From: Mariniphaga sp963747515 | Lineage (GTDB): Bacteria > Bacteroidota > Bacteroidia > Bacteroidales > Prolixibacteraceae | Reading direction: 5' to 3' | Assembly (NCBI GenBank): GCA_963747515.1 | Contig: CAVVFN010000009.1 | Location: forward strand, 124,001 to 188,000 | Length of the DNA stretch: 64,000 nt | Shown here: positions 26,690 to 35,803 of the stretch, piece by piece | Numbering within the stretch: position 1 is the first letter of the stretch | Layout of the letters: every line of letters starts with the position of its first letter | Notes under the pieces: generated by a model | Databases searched by the model: none | What the model was told of the DNA's origin: nothing | Seen by the model: the letters and a program-made list of their open reading frames with translations, nothing else | Program-made: the position numbers and the translations under genes

Positions 26690-27823
26690 ATGAGGATTGC
26701 AATAAATACAAGGCTGCTGCTAAAAAACAGACTGGAAGGAATTGGCTGGTTTACTTTGGAAACTGTGAAACGGATGGTTTGCAATCATCCTGAGCATGAA
26801 TTCATCTTTATTTTTGACAGACCTTATTCCAAAGAATTTATTTTTTCTGAAAATGTTACACCGGTTATAATTGGTCCTCCTGCCCGTCATCCGTTTTTGT
26901 TTTACTTGTGGTTTGAGTATCGCATTCCTGATGTGTTGAAAAAGTACAAGGTTGATTTATTTTTGTCTCCCGACGGGTATTTGTCATTAAAAACACATAT
27001 TCCACAACTGGCAGTAATTCATGACATCAGCTTTTGGCACCGGCCTGAAGATTTGCCATGGCTGAAAGAAAAATATTACGCCTATTTTTTCCCCCGGTTT
27101 GCACATAAGGCAGCACGTATTGCAACCGTGTCGGTTTATTCAAAAAATGACATAGCCGCTTCGTTTGGAGTTGATCCTTCTGTTATTGATGTTATTTATG
27201 ATGGAGTAAATGAAGGATTTAAACCTTCTTTGCCTCAGGAGCAGGAATTTATCAGAGAAAAGTATACGGGAGGATTCGCTTATTTTTTGTATGTGGGAGC
27301 TTTGCATCCCCGTAAAAACATTGCAGGTCTTCTACGTGCATATGAATTATACCGGAAAAATACTTCAAGACAGGTGAAATTGATGGTGGTCGGTAATGAA
27401 ATGCACAAAACATCCGGGATATATGAAATTTTTGAAACTATGGATTTTAAAGGTGATGTTATTTTCACTGGAAGGGTTTCGGAAAATGAATTGAGCCGGA
27501 TCTACAGTGCTGCACTTGCCTTGACTTATCTCCCCTTTTTCGAGGGATTTGGCATGCCTATCGTTGAGGCAATGAGTGCCGGATTGCCGGTTATATGTTC
27601 CAATACCACTTCCATGCCTGAAGTTGGAGGCGATGCTGTATTATATGCCGATCCTTTCAATGTGGAACAAATTGCTCAAGCAATGGAAAAAGTTGCTGCA
27701 AATCCACAGTTGAGAGATGAACTCATAATAAAAGGGTTTGAACAAAAAAACAAATTTAGCTGGGATCAAACTTCAAGTCTGTTATGGGATTGCATTAGCA
27801 AAATACATATAAATCATTTGTAA
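26690..27823 (+). CDS. Glycosyltransferase family 4 protein
   Basis: The 377-residue protein has the GT-B fold pattern of GT4: an N-terminal domain starting MRIAINTRLLLKNRLEGIGWF, the HDISFWHRPEDLPWL segment, and a C-terminal domain with YVGALHPRKNIAGLLRAY. The nucleotide-sugar motif FFEGFGMPIVEAMSAGLPVICS contains the E-x7-E pair. It should transfer a sugar from a nucleotide donor onto a glycan or lipid acceptor. No membrane segment is present. It is divergent from the flippase operon and probably serves the same glycan. Donor and acceptor cannot be named. Confidence 0.9.
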   Translation: MRIAINTRLLLKNRLEGIGWFTLETVKRMVCNHPEHEFIFIFDRPYSKEFIFSENVTPVIIGPPARHPFLFYLWFEYRIPDVLKKYKVDLFLSPDGYLSLKTHIPQLAVIHDISFWHRPEDLPWLKEKYYAYFFPRFAHKAARIATVSVYSKNDIAASFGVDPSVIDVIYDGVNEGFKPSLPQEQEFIREKYTGGFAYFLYVGALHPRKNIAGLLRAYELYRKNTSRQVKLMVVGNEMHKTSGIYEIFETMDFKGDVIFTGRVSENELSRIYSAALALTYLPFFEGFGMPIVEAMSAGLPVICSNTTSMPEVGGDAVLYADPFNVEQIAQAMEKVAANPQLRDELIIKGFEQKNKFSWDQTSSLLWDCISKIHINHL

Positions 27824-27947
27824 AAGATATATTTTTTAACAGCTTTATCTGCTTTCTTTTTTTATTTGAACAAAAATTCGCATTGGCAGTAAACTTTTTT
27901 TCAATTGGGGTTTTTATATACATATACATTTAAAAATCATTTAGCTC

Positions 27948-29369
27948 ATGCGTTTATCAGGTTATAAAGTTGTAAATGTTTTATTCACTATTCTGCTGAT
28001 TTTTTTTGCAGAAAAAATAGCTGCTCAAACTGACGCCCCTGCTTTGTTTCAGCAATATTGTGCACAATGTCATGGTTCTGATCTGGATGGTGGTAATGCT
28101 GCAAGCCTGATCGATGGCGTCTGGCAGTTTGGTGCTGAAAATGGATATATTACCCGCAACATAAAACATGGAATTCCTCACCTTGGCATGCCGTCGTACG
28201 AAAATTCTCTTTCCGATGAAGAGATACAGGCCGTCGTTGGGTATATAAGGGAAATTGAAAAAAAGGAGGGTGTTGAAAAACCTCCGGTTCCTGAAACTGT
28301 TGAAACGATGGATTATTTTATGGTAGCTGAAACTTTTGCCGATAGCCTTAAAATACCCTGGGCCATTGATTTCATTGATGAAAATACCGCTCTTATTACC
28401 GAAAGGCCTGGCCGGTTGCGGATCGTTAAAAACGGAGTGCTTCAGGCCGAAGCCATCCGCAATATACCTGAGGTGCTTCATGAAGGGCAGGGTGGATTGC
28501 TCGATGTAGCTGTTGATCCGGAATATGATCGCAACGGATGGATATACCTGGCCTACAGCCATGCATTAAAAAATTATGAAGGGGAAAGGCCTCCGGCAAT
28601 GACACGTATTGTTCGTGGAAAAATTGAAAACAATACCTGGACCAATGAGCAGGTTTTATTTGAAGCACCCCCGGAAACTTATCGTACAACACGTCATCAC
28701 TATGGGTGCCGTATAGTTTTCGATCCATGGGGTTATCTTTATTTTGCCATTGGAGACAGAGGTGCAGGATACCAGGCACAGGATTATTCGCTTCCCAATG
28801 GTAAAGTTCATCGTATTCATAAGGATGGGTCCATTCCTGAAAACAATCCCTTTCTTTATGATGACAAAGCAATGAAATCCATATTCAGCCTTGGAAACAG
28901 AAACATTCAGGGAATGGCCATTCATCCTGAAACAGGAAAATTATGGGCTACTGAGCATGGTCCTATGGGTGGTGATGAACTTAACCTGATTGAATCAGGG
29001 AAAAACTATGGATGGGAAACAATTACCTATGGAAGAAACTACAACGGTACTATAATAACAGAACTGACACATATGCCTGGAATGGAGCAGCCTATTCTTT
29101 ATTGGAAACCCTCCATTGCAGTATGCGGTCTTGATTTTTATACCGGCGATGCCTTTGGAAAATGGAAGAACCGGCTGCTGGTGGGAGCTTTAAAATATGA
29201 GGAAGTACGGTTACTTCAACTGGATGACGATCGGGTTATCCATGAACAGGTTATTCTTAAAGGTGCAGGTCGTGTCCGTGATGTTGCTGCCGGCCCCGAT
29301 GGCGCTATATATGTGGTGTTAAACGATCCGGATAAAGTTATCAGGCTCACTCCAAAAAATAAATTGTAA
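27948..29369 (+). CDS. PQQ-dependent sugar dehydrogenase with N-terminal cytochrome c domain
   Basis: The 473-residue protein has a Sec signal (residues 1-27, ending AAQ), then a small cytochrome c domain with C38-A-Q-C41-H42 and a likely Met ligand in the GMPSYEN motif. From about residue 125 it becomes a soluble aldose sugar dehydrogenase beta-propeller: IPWAIDF, ITERPGRLRIV, EGQGGLLDVAVDP, YFAIGDRGAG and WATEHGPMGGDELN. It would oxidise aldoses in the periplasm with PQQ, and the attached haem could pass the electrons on. The cytochrome precedes the dehydrogenase, whereas in many fusions it follows. PQQ synthesis genes are not in the window. Confidence 0.9.
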   Translation: MRLSGYKVVNVLFTILLIFFAEKIAAQTDAPALFQQYCAQCHGSDLDGGNAASLIDGVWQFGAENGYITRNIKHGIPHLGMPSYENSLSDEEIQAVVGYIREIEKKEGVEKPPVPETVETMDYFMVAETFADSLKIPWAIDFIDENTALITERPGRLRIVKNGVLQAEAIRNIPEVLHEGQGGLLDVAVDPEYDRNGWIYLAYSHALKNYEGERPPAMTRIVRGKIENNTWTNEQVLFEAPPETYRTTRHHYGCRIVFDPWGYLYFAIGDRGAGYQAQDYSLPNGKVHRIHKDGSIPENNPFLYDDKAMKSIFSLGNRNIQGMAIHPETGKLWATEHGPMGGDELNLIESGKNYGWETITYGRNYNGTIITELTHMPGMEQPILYWKPSIAVCGLDFYTGDAFGKWKNRLLVGALKYEEVRLLQLDDDRVIHEQVILKGAGRVRDVAAGPDGAIYVVLNDPDKVIRLTPKNKL

Positions 29370-29381
29370 AAAGGCTGTACC

Positions 29382-29409
29382 AATAAAGGGATCGCTTTAT
29401 TAGTTTCTT
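29382..29409. terminator. Possible bidirectional terminator
   Basis: AATAAAG (29382-29388) and CTTTATT (29395-29401) pair around a six-base loop, followed by a T-rich stretch, between two convergent genes. The stem is short and AT-rich, so the call is weak. Confidence 0.35.
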
Positions 29410-29421
29410 TACTTACAATAA

Positions 29422-30138
29422 CTACTCAGGCATTTGAAATTCAGTATCATCAATTTTATCGTTAAAACTGATATCCGTAAAAGTGACTATTGCTGTTCCC
29501 ATCGGGTTTTTCGATTCAATCTTTGCAGGCATCATAACACCGTCAACATTTTTATATTCGCTGATATTTTGCTCTACTTCCACCTCCTGACCCTGTTCTT
29601 TCATATGCATGGTCACTTTTTTTATCAAAAAATCCTCGGCATCAATATAATAATTTTTAACAGAGCCATCCATATCGTTTAACTTGATGTTATACATTGG
29701 CTTTCCCTCGATATCCACCTTACCTTCAAGAGAAAGATCTTTGCCTTTTTCTTTATAATTATAAAGCTCGCCGTCGAGGTTTGCCTGCTCCATTGCCTGA
29801 TTTAAATCTGTTCCCGTTAATTCTCTGGGTTTCTGGCTTATCCATGGAGCAATCATCCATCCTTTTTTCCCATCATATGCCTGCACCATTTTCTGACCCT
29901 GCATTTCCATCTCCATCCTGAATTTATTAGGACGCTTTACTTTCATGCTCATTGGAATTTGCATGCCCATCTGGTCAATCGTAGCCTGTGAGCTATAGGT
30001 TTGTTTTTTTAAGAGTTCTCGTTGACCTACAGCATCAAAATGGCGGAAAAGTATTTCCTCTAATCCTTGCGCATGGGCAACTTGAGCAAATGAAAATAGA
30101 GATAAAAGAGAAGCAAATAAAATAAAATTCTGTTTCAT
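29422..30138 (-). CDS. LolA-like outer-membrane lipoprotein-sorting family protein
   Basis: The 238-residue protein has a Sec signal (LFASLLSLFSFAQVAHAQ) and a mature part with the LolA-like pattern: SSQATIDQMGMQIPMSMKVKRPNKFRM, then DGKKGWMIAPW, DMDGSVKNYYIDAEDFLI and FTDISFNDKIDDTEFQMPE. Proteins of this kind bind hydrophobic lipoprotein moieties or other lipids in the periplasm. It is not necessarily the house-keeping LolA; Bacteroidota carry several of these. It is convergent with the sugar dehydrogenase (52-base gap). Confidence 0.75.
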   Translation of the reverse strand: MKQNFILFASLLSLFSFAQVAHAQGLEEILFRHFDAVGQRELLKKQTYSSQATIDQMGMQIPMSMKVKRPNKFRMEMEMQGQKMVQAYDGKKGWMIAPWISQKPRELTGTDLNQAMEQANLDGELYNYKEKGKDLSLEGKVDIEGKPMYNIKLNDMDGSVKNYYIDAEDFLIKKVTMHMKEQGQEVEVEQNISEYKNVDGVMMPAKIESKNPMGTAIVTFTDISFNDKIDDTEFQMPE

Positions 30139-30224
30139 GTTTCATATTTTAGATGGTGTTCAACAATAGAAGTTTGCAAATAAGTAACATTTTTTTAAAT
30201 GAGGCTATTGAATTCTTTTAAAAA

Positions 30225-30890
30225 TTAAAAATAAATTTCGGCACTAATTTTTTCAAAAGATACCCCTTTTGATATTAGCAAATCACGAACTTCTACTACC
30301 ATTAATGATTTTCCACAAATATAATAATATATGTCCGGCAGACTATCCAATTGTGAGATGTAATCGGTTACCCGCCCCGGAAAGGTATTGCATGAAGATT
30401 CCCCGGAGCAACAGCGTATGTATTTTTCAGCAAAGGCCTCCTCCAGCTCATCTTCAAAATAAAACTGGTTTAGATTTTTTACTCCATGAATTAATGTTTT
30501 ATTCCCGCTCAATCCTGAACGGTGCATACAGTAAAAAGGGGCGATTCCTGTACCGGCTGCAATCCACCATGCATTATCGCTGTTTCCTTTAAAGCTGCCA
30601 TAGGGTTCTGAAGCCAGAATTTTTTCTCCCGGGACTAGTGCCGCAAGATGAGGTGTTAATAATCCCCCCTTTTTTACATTAAAAAGTACCGAAATTTCTG
30701 AGTCTCTGTTGCCGCTGCATATACTGTAAATCCGTGGCGGAATATTTAAATCCAGGCCAATTTTAATAACCTGTCCGGGTATAAAATCATACTTTCGTTC
30801 AAAGGAAATCAGGTGAACATCGGGTGATATTTCAAGATTTCCCGTGAGTGAAAATTCCTTTAACGGATATGCATTTTTATTTGCAGGCAT
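30225..30890 (-). CDS. Ferredoxin-NADP reductase-like FAD/NAD oxidoreductase
   Basis: The 221-residue protein has the ferredoxin-NADP reductase fold: FAD-binding stretch PPRIYSICSG (the RxYS motif), a GGLLTPHLA turn and the NAD(P)-binding motif WWIAAGTGIAPFYCM (about residues 107-121), ending in the aromatic SAEIYF. It lacks a 2Fe-2S domain. The substrate is unknown; flavin or ferredoxin reduction is likely. The C-terminal ICGKSLMVVEVRDLL matches the CGxxxM segment of flavohaem/phenol hydroxylase reductases. It lies 16 bases after the PHP-domain gene on the minus strand. Confidence 0.82.
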   Translation of the reverse strand: MPANKNAYPLKEFSLTGNLEISPDVHLISFERKYDFIPGQVIKIGLDLNIPPRIYSICSGNRDSEISVLFNVKKGGLLTPHLAALVPGEKILASEPYGSFKGNSDNAWWIAAGTGIAPFYCMHRSGLSGNKTLIHGVKNLNQFYFEDELEEAFAEKYIRCCSGESSCNTFPGRVTDYISQLDSLPDIYYYICGKSLMVVEVRDLLISKGVSFEKISAEIYF

Positions 30891-30906
30891 CTATATATAA
30901 CTAATT

Positions 30907-32019
30907 TTAGTAAGAATTTGGAATGGTTAAAGTAATTATCAGATTTTCTGACGAGGTAACCAACATGTTTTTGACTTTGTAGTAAACCTGTAACTCATTC
31001 ATTTCTGAAACTTCATCTGAATTTCCGTTTAAATCAATAACAGAAACACGATGTGCTTTTAAAACAACTGAGGCTGTGGCTTCAAATCCTACTCCAGGTT
31101 GTACCAGTTCAAGTTGGTAATTTATATCTGAATTATTTTCCAATTCAATTCTACGTGTTTCGCCATTCCTTAATGTACCTGAAGAAGGATTAATTTTCAG
31201 GGAGGCAAAGAATAAAGGTTCAAGCAACCCTGCCCTTCCAATCAATGTATTATCGAACCAGGCTACAGAACGCCTGCTGAATAATGCCTCACGAATTCCC
31301 CCTTCCGAATGGGTTCGGGAGAAAACAAGAGTCATTGGGCGGTGTGAATTTTCCAAATCGTATTCCATACCAACAGGTTCATGAACATCCGATCCCGCTA
31401 TTATGGAGAGTTTCCTGTTGCGCACCCAGTTAATTGCTTCAGGATAATGCTCATTGTAATTAAAAACCTCAATTCCGTGCATCATGTTATTTTGCAGCAG
31501 GCGAGTATGTTCTTTCCACCAGAGCATGGTATCGGGTTGCTGAACTTTCCATCCTGGATGGTTCCAAATAATAAATGCACCCTGATCACGCGCTTCACCT
31601 ATAGCATCAAATACATCTTCCCTTTCCAAAAGATTGGCATTTTGAATAAACAACGCGTTTAAATGGCCGGGTGGCATGTTTCGGGTTATCTCAGCACCTT
31701 TTATCAGGATGATATTAAGACTTTTTGCCAAAGGTGCGGCAATCTCATATGAACGGTTTTGATCTGCTTCTATATCTTTTGAATGAGGTTTATATTCTAT
31801 ATGATCAGTGATAGCAATGGCATCCAGTCCTTCCCTCCAGGCTTCCTCCACCCTTACTGTTGGCCATACGGTTCCATCAGAAAATACGGTATGGATGTGA
31901 AAATCACACTTTAAAGTTTGGTACCCGGGAATATCGGGAATATGAATTATTTTTTTTGATTGCCCGAAGGAATAAATAAATAAGCACATAAAACTAACAG
32001 AAAAGAATAACGGACGCAT
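30907..32019 (-). CDS. PHP-domain phosphoesterase, secreted (Sb-PDE-like)
   Basis: The 370-residue protein starts with a hydrophobic signal (PLFFSVSFMCLFIYSFGQ) and then has the PHP metal-binding motifs: DFHIHTVFSDGTVWP, AIAITDHIEYKPHSKD, GAEITR, IWNHPGW and IIAGSDVHEP. It is close to the Sb-PDE group of PHP phosphodiesterases, which lies outside the DNA polymerase and HisK branches. A beta-rich tail from about residue 270 (NPSSGTLRNGETRRIEL) resembles an added sandwich domain. It probably hydrolyses phosphoesters in the periplasm. The natural substrate is not known. Confidence 0.8.
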   Translation of the reverse strand: MRPLFFSVSFMCLFIYSFGQSKKIIHIPDIPGYQTLKCDFHIHTVFSDGTVWPTVRVEEAWREGLDAIAITDHIEYKPHSKDIEADQNRSYEIAAPLAKSLNIILIKGAEITRNMPPGHLNALFIQNANLLEREDVFDAIGEARDQGAFIIWNHPGWKVQQPDTMLWWKEHTRLLQNNMMHGIEVFNYNEHYPEAINWVRNRKLSIIAGSDVHEPVGMEYDLENSHRPMTLVFSRTHSEGGIREALFSRRSVAWFDNTLIGRAGLLEPLFFASLKINPSSGTLRNGETRRIELENNSDINYQLELVQPGVGFEATASVVLKAHRVSVIDLNGNSDEVSEMNELQVYYKVKNMLVTSSENLIITLTIPNSY

Positions 32020-32220
32020 AAATAAACGGTTTTATATCATATCCAAACAGAAGGTTAAATATCAGCTTTTTTTGTCTAAAAGACTATAATTTTTTAATGA
32101 AAACTGATTACTTCTTAAAAGGCAAAATTAAAGATTAAAAAACTATCTTTTTAAATATATTAAAAAGATATTGCTTCGAATCAAAAATTTCCCAATCTTT
32201 GTTTAAAGCAATTTTTTTTT

Positions 32221-33438
32221 ATGGAGAAACTCTTTAAAAATAGCAGAAACCAAAGTCAGGGAGTTGAGCAAAAAAAAACTTTATATAAAAAACAGATAAT
32301 AAGAAGTTTTTTCTTTTATGGTCCCATGTCAAACAGCAAACTATCGGCGGTATTAAAACTTAGTACTCCAAAGATAAACAGCTTGTTGTTAGCGCTTATT
32401 GATGATGGATTGGTAAAAGAATTGGGCAGGGGTGATTCAAGCGGAGGACGACGTCCGAATATTTATCATCTGGTTGAAGACAGTTTTTTTGTTGCCGGTA
32501 TTTCAGTAAATGTGAATCGCACAGTTATCTCCATCTTCAACAGTAACAATAAATCTGTTGGTAAACCTCATGTTATTCAGGTTCATGTTCAATCAAGTTT
32601 TGAAATTTTTTCTCAAGTGAGCAGGGAATTGGATAAGTTACTCAAAGAACTGTATGTTGATAAAGAAAAAGTTCTTGTAGCGGGTATTGAGATGCCAGGG
32701 CTGATAAATCAGAAACAAGATATTAATAAAACCTATTTTCCTGAGATAGAAAACCTCTCCGACAAATTGAATGAGGTTTTTGGTCTGCCGGTTGTTATTA
32801 GCCACGATTCAAAGTTGCGTGCGTTTGCTGAACAGCATTTTGGTCTGGCAAAAAATAAAAAAAATGTGTTGGTGCTTCAGGTGGATTGGGGATTGGGCCT
32901 GGGCATTATCATAAATGGGAACCTATATACCGGTAAATCGGGTTATTCGGGTGAATTCGGTCATCTGCCTATTGTTGATAATGGCGTTCTTTGCAGTTGC
33001 GGTAAACAGGGCTGCCTGGAAACCATTGTTTCTGCCAATGCAATAAAGCGCATGACCATTCAGGGAATCCAGTCCGGTAGTTCATCCCTGATTGAGGACC
33101 TTGTAAATGGTGAAATAGAAAATGCGGATATTGCAGTTGTAATAGAAGCTGCCAAACGTGGCGATCAGTTTGCCATCTCCGTTTTAAATAAAGCTGCTTA
33201 CTGGCTGGGTAAAGGAATTGTTTTTCTTGTTCAAATCTTTAATCCCGAATTGATTGTTATCGGGGGAAGAATTACCGATGCCAGTGAATTTATTACTGCA
33301 CCCATTCAGCAGGCTATCAATACATTTAGCAACAGGGACATCAGCAACGATACGGTTATTAAATTTTCTGAATTAGGCCAAAATGCCGGACCAATGGGGG
33401 CAGCTGCCTATGCAATCGATCGTGTTGCGGCAGTTTGA
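32221..33438 (+). CDS. ROK family transcriptional regulator
   Basis: The 405-residue protein has an N-terminal winged helix (IIRSFFFYGPMSNSKLSAVL and STPKINSLLLALIDDGLV, about 28-66) and then a ROK sugar-kinase-like domain with the ROK signature (GEFGHLPI, and the zinc-type CSCGKQGCLETIVSANAI, about residues 258-275). That domain order is NagC/XylR-like, so it is a sugar-responsive regulator, probably a repressor of the two genes that follow, NagB/PIG-L and nagB. Gaps are 29 and 17 bases. The ligand may be GlcNAc-6-phosphate, as for NagC, by inference from the neighbours. An upstream AATCTTTG differs by one base from the -7 consensus. Confidence 0.9.
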   Translation: MEKLFKNSRNQSQGVEQKKTLYKKQIIRSFFFYGPMSNSKLSAVLKLSTPKINSLLLALIDDGLVKELGRGDSSGGRRPNIYHLVEDSFFVAGISVNVNRTVISIFNSNNKSVGKPHVIQVHVQSSFEIFSQVSRELDKLLKELYVDKEKVLVAGIEMPGLINQKQDINKTYFPEIENLSDKLNEVFGLPVVISHDSKLRAFAEQHFGLAKNKKNVLVLQVDWGLGLGIIINGNLYTGKSGYSGEFGHLPIVDNGVLCSCGKQGCLETIVSANAIKRMTIQGIQSGSSSLIEDLVNGEIENADIAVVIEAAKRGDQFAISVLNKAAYWLGKGIVFLVQIFNPELIVIGGRITDASEFITAPIQQAINTFSNRDISNDTVIKFSELGQNAGPMGAAAYAIDRVAAV

Positions 33439-33467
33439 TTACAGGTTGAAATATAAAATAATGCAAT

Positions 33468-35786
33468 ATGAATTTAAATTTTTCAAAAGTAGAACAGGCT
33501 TTTTTCAGTGAATCTAAACTGCAGGAAATTACTACTCAGATCCCTTATATTGCAGTGGATAGTTTTCCGAAGCTTGGACTGCTGTCTGCTCTAAGTTTTT
33601 TGGAATGGGTCCATGAGAATCCAAAAGGAGTGGTTTGTTTGCCAACCGGAAAAACAGCTCAGTATTTTCTTCAGTTTACCCGCCTTTTACTCGAGGAATG
33701 GAACGATAAAAGAGGAACTGATATCAGGGAAAAATATGGATTAACCGGCAGAAAGCCATCTTTAAACGAACTTCAACTGGTTCAAATGGGTGACTTTTAC
33801 CCCATCAGTTCAAAGCAGCATAACAGCCTGTATTATTTTATCTTAAAGAATTATGTTGAAATACTTGGATTTAACCTTCACAATGCTTTGCTTATTAACT
33901 CCGATAAAATTGAACTTTATCAGGGCAGGCATTTCAGTGATGTTTTTCCTGAACTTGAAATTGATTTGACACTGCGATATCGGGAGGCTAAAAATTATCA
34001 GGAGCAGATTCAGCAACAATCGATCTTTAAAATTGACCAGTGGTGCACCGAATATGAAAACCGTATACGTGAAAAAGGAGGTATTGGTTTTTATTTGGGA
34101 GGCATAGGCCCCGATGGTCATATTGCTTTTAATACCAGGGGGTCTGATCATTTTTCCTCTACCCGCCTTACCAAAACCAATTTTGAAACACAAGCCGTTT
34201 TAGCTACCGATCTGGGGGGAATCGAGGTGTCGAAAAAACGCCTGGTTATCTCTGTTGGATTGGGAACAATCGGATATAATCCAAACAATAAAGCCATTAT
34301 TTATGCCGCAGGTGAAGCCATTGCCGATACGATTAAACATTCGTTGGAAAGTGAACCCACGGTTGTTTATCCGGCAACTTCATTGCAGGCATTAAAAAAC
34401 AGCAGGTTTTATCTTACTGACGGTGCTTCGGTGGGGCTTGAAGATGCGGTGGATTATTTTTACAGTAATGGTCCCTGGATACATAAGAAGACAGAACGGG
34501 CTGTTATGGATCTATGCAAAAAAATTAACAAGTTTGGGGGTAAACTTGAACTCAAAGATCTGAAAAACGATAAGTATTGCAGCCAGATTCCTGATTTAAA
34601 TGAAAATACGGTGCAGTCGGTAATTGATTCCATATTGAAAAAAATTCAACGGGGGTTGCAAAAGGAAATTAATCAGGTATATTACCATACCGGTCCGCAT
34701 CATGATGATATTATGCTGGGAATTATGCCTTTAACCAACCGGCAGTCGAGGGAATCCAGCAATGAATTGCATTTTTCAGTGTTAACTTCAGGCTATACAG
34801 CAGTTACAAACAGCTTTCTTTCTGATTTGCTTATTGATACAAAAGAACTGATTAATAAAAATCAGATTGAGATGATCAATTACCCTGATTTTTTTGAAAA
34901 TGGGTATAAATATAAATGGGACAAGGATATTTACCATTATCTGGATAATATTGCTGCACAAAATCCTGAAGAAAAAAGGCGGGGGGTTTGCCATCGTCTG
35001 ATTCGTGCCCTTGTTTCCATCTGGAATGTTGAAAACAAAAACAGACTCTCAGAAGTTATTGATATCGTACTGTCATCTCTTGAAGACAGTTACGGTGGAA
35101 GTGTTAATCCTCCAAACATTCAGAAGCTGAAGGGGATGATTCGTGAGTTTGAAGAAGAACTGGTGTGGGCTCATTATGGTGTAATGGTAAAAAATGTCCA
35201 TCACCTGAGGTTGGGTTTTTATCAGCATAACGAAATGGGAAGCAAGCCCGATATGGAAAAGGATATACTTCCAATTTTACAGGATTTCAGGAAGTACAGG
35301 CCAACTGTTATTAGTTTGGCAATGGATCCGCAGGGCAGTGGCCCCGACACCCACTATAAAGTGTTGCAGGCAATTGCGAAGGCCGTGGAAGAATGGGATA
35401 AGGAAGAAGACCTGAGTCGCCTGAGAATAGTGGGTTATCGTAATGTTTGGTTTAAATACAATCCATGGGACGTGGAAGTTATTGTGCCGGTATCGTTAAA
35501 TTCTCTTGCTACTCTGAACAAGTCGTTTGCTGAATGCTATGTAACGCAGGTGAATGCTTCTTTTCCAAGCTATCAGCACGATGGAATGTTTAGCGAACTT
35601 ACTCAGCGCAACTGGTTTGAGCAGCACAAGCAAATTCAGCTGCTGCTGGGAAAAAACTTTTTTTATGAAAACAATTCGCCACTGCTCAGGGCAACTCACG
35701 GAATGGTTTATCTGCGTGAACTGAATGTCAGGCAGTTTCTCGAGGAGGCTTCAAAACTGGGAAATTCAATGGAAGGAATTTTATAA
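33468..35786 (+). CDS. Glucosamine-6-phosphate isomerase-like / PIG-L deacetylase-like fusion
   Basis: The 772-residue protein has two parts. Residues 1-330 form a NagB-like isomerase/deaminase domain with GGIGPDGHIAF (D216, H218). Residues 400-772 resemble a PIG-L/LmbE deacetylase, with HTGPHHDDIMLG at 407-418, where H411-H412-D413-D414 correspond to the AHPDD zinc motif. The NagB MDEY motif reads MGDFYP, so the catalytic Asp72 of E. coli NagB becomes Gly, and the Glu148 position is Thr. The fusion type is known from Bacteroidota genomes. It sits between a ROK regulator and a normal nagB, so it probably acts on an amino sugar phosphate or a deacetylation step. Confidence 0.88.
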   Translation: MNLNFSKVEQAFFSESKLQEITTQIPYIAVDSFPKLGLLSALSFLEWVHENPKGVVCLPTGKTAQYFLQFTRLLLEEWNDKRGTDIREKYGLTGRKPSLNELQLVQMGDFYPISSKQHNSLYYFILKNYVEILGFNLHNALLINSDKIELYQGRHFSDVFPELEIDLTLRYREAKNYQEQIQQQSIFKIDQWCTEYENRIREKGGIGFYLGGIGPDGHIAFNTRGSDHFSSTRLTKTNFETQAVLATDLGGIEVSKKRLVISVGLGTIGYNPNNKAIIYAAGEAIADTIKHSLESEPTVVYPATSLQALKNSRFYLTDGASVGLEDAVDYFYSNGPWIHKKTERAVMDLCKKINKFGGKLELKDLKNDKYCSQIPDLNENTVQSVIDSILKKIQRGLQKEINQVYYHTGPHHDDIMLGIMPLTNRQSRESSNELHFSVLTSGYTAVTNSFLSDLLIDTKELINKNQIEMINYPDFFENGYKYKWDKDIYHYLDNIAAQNPEEKRRGVCHRLIRALVSIWNVENKNRLSEVIDIVLSSLEDSYGGSVNPPNIQKLKGMIREFEEELVWAHYGVMVKNVHHLRLGFYQHNEMGSKPDMEKDILPILQDFRKYRPTVISLAMDPQGSGPDTHYKVLQAIAKAVEEWDKEEDLSRLRIVGYRNVWFKYNPWDVEVIVPVSLNSLATLNKSFAECYVTQVNASFPSYQHDGMFSELTQRNWFEQHKQIQLLLGKNFFYENNSPLLRATHGMVYLRELNVRQFLEEASKLGNSMEGIL

Positions 35787-35803
35787 TTTTAAAATTTATT
35801 AAT

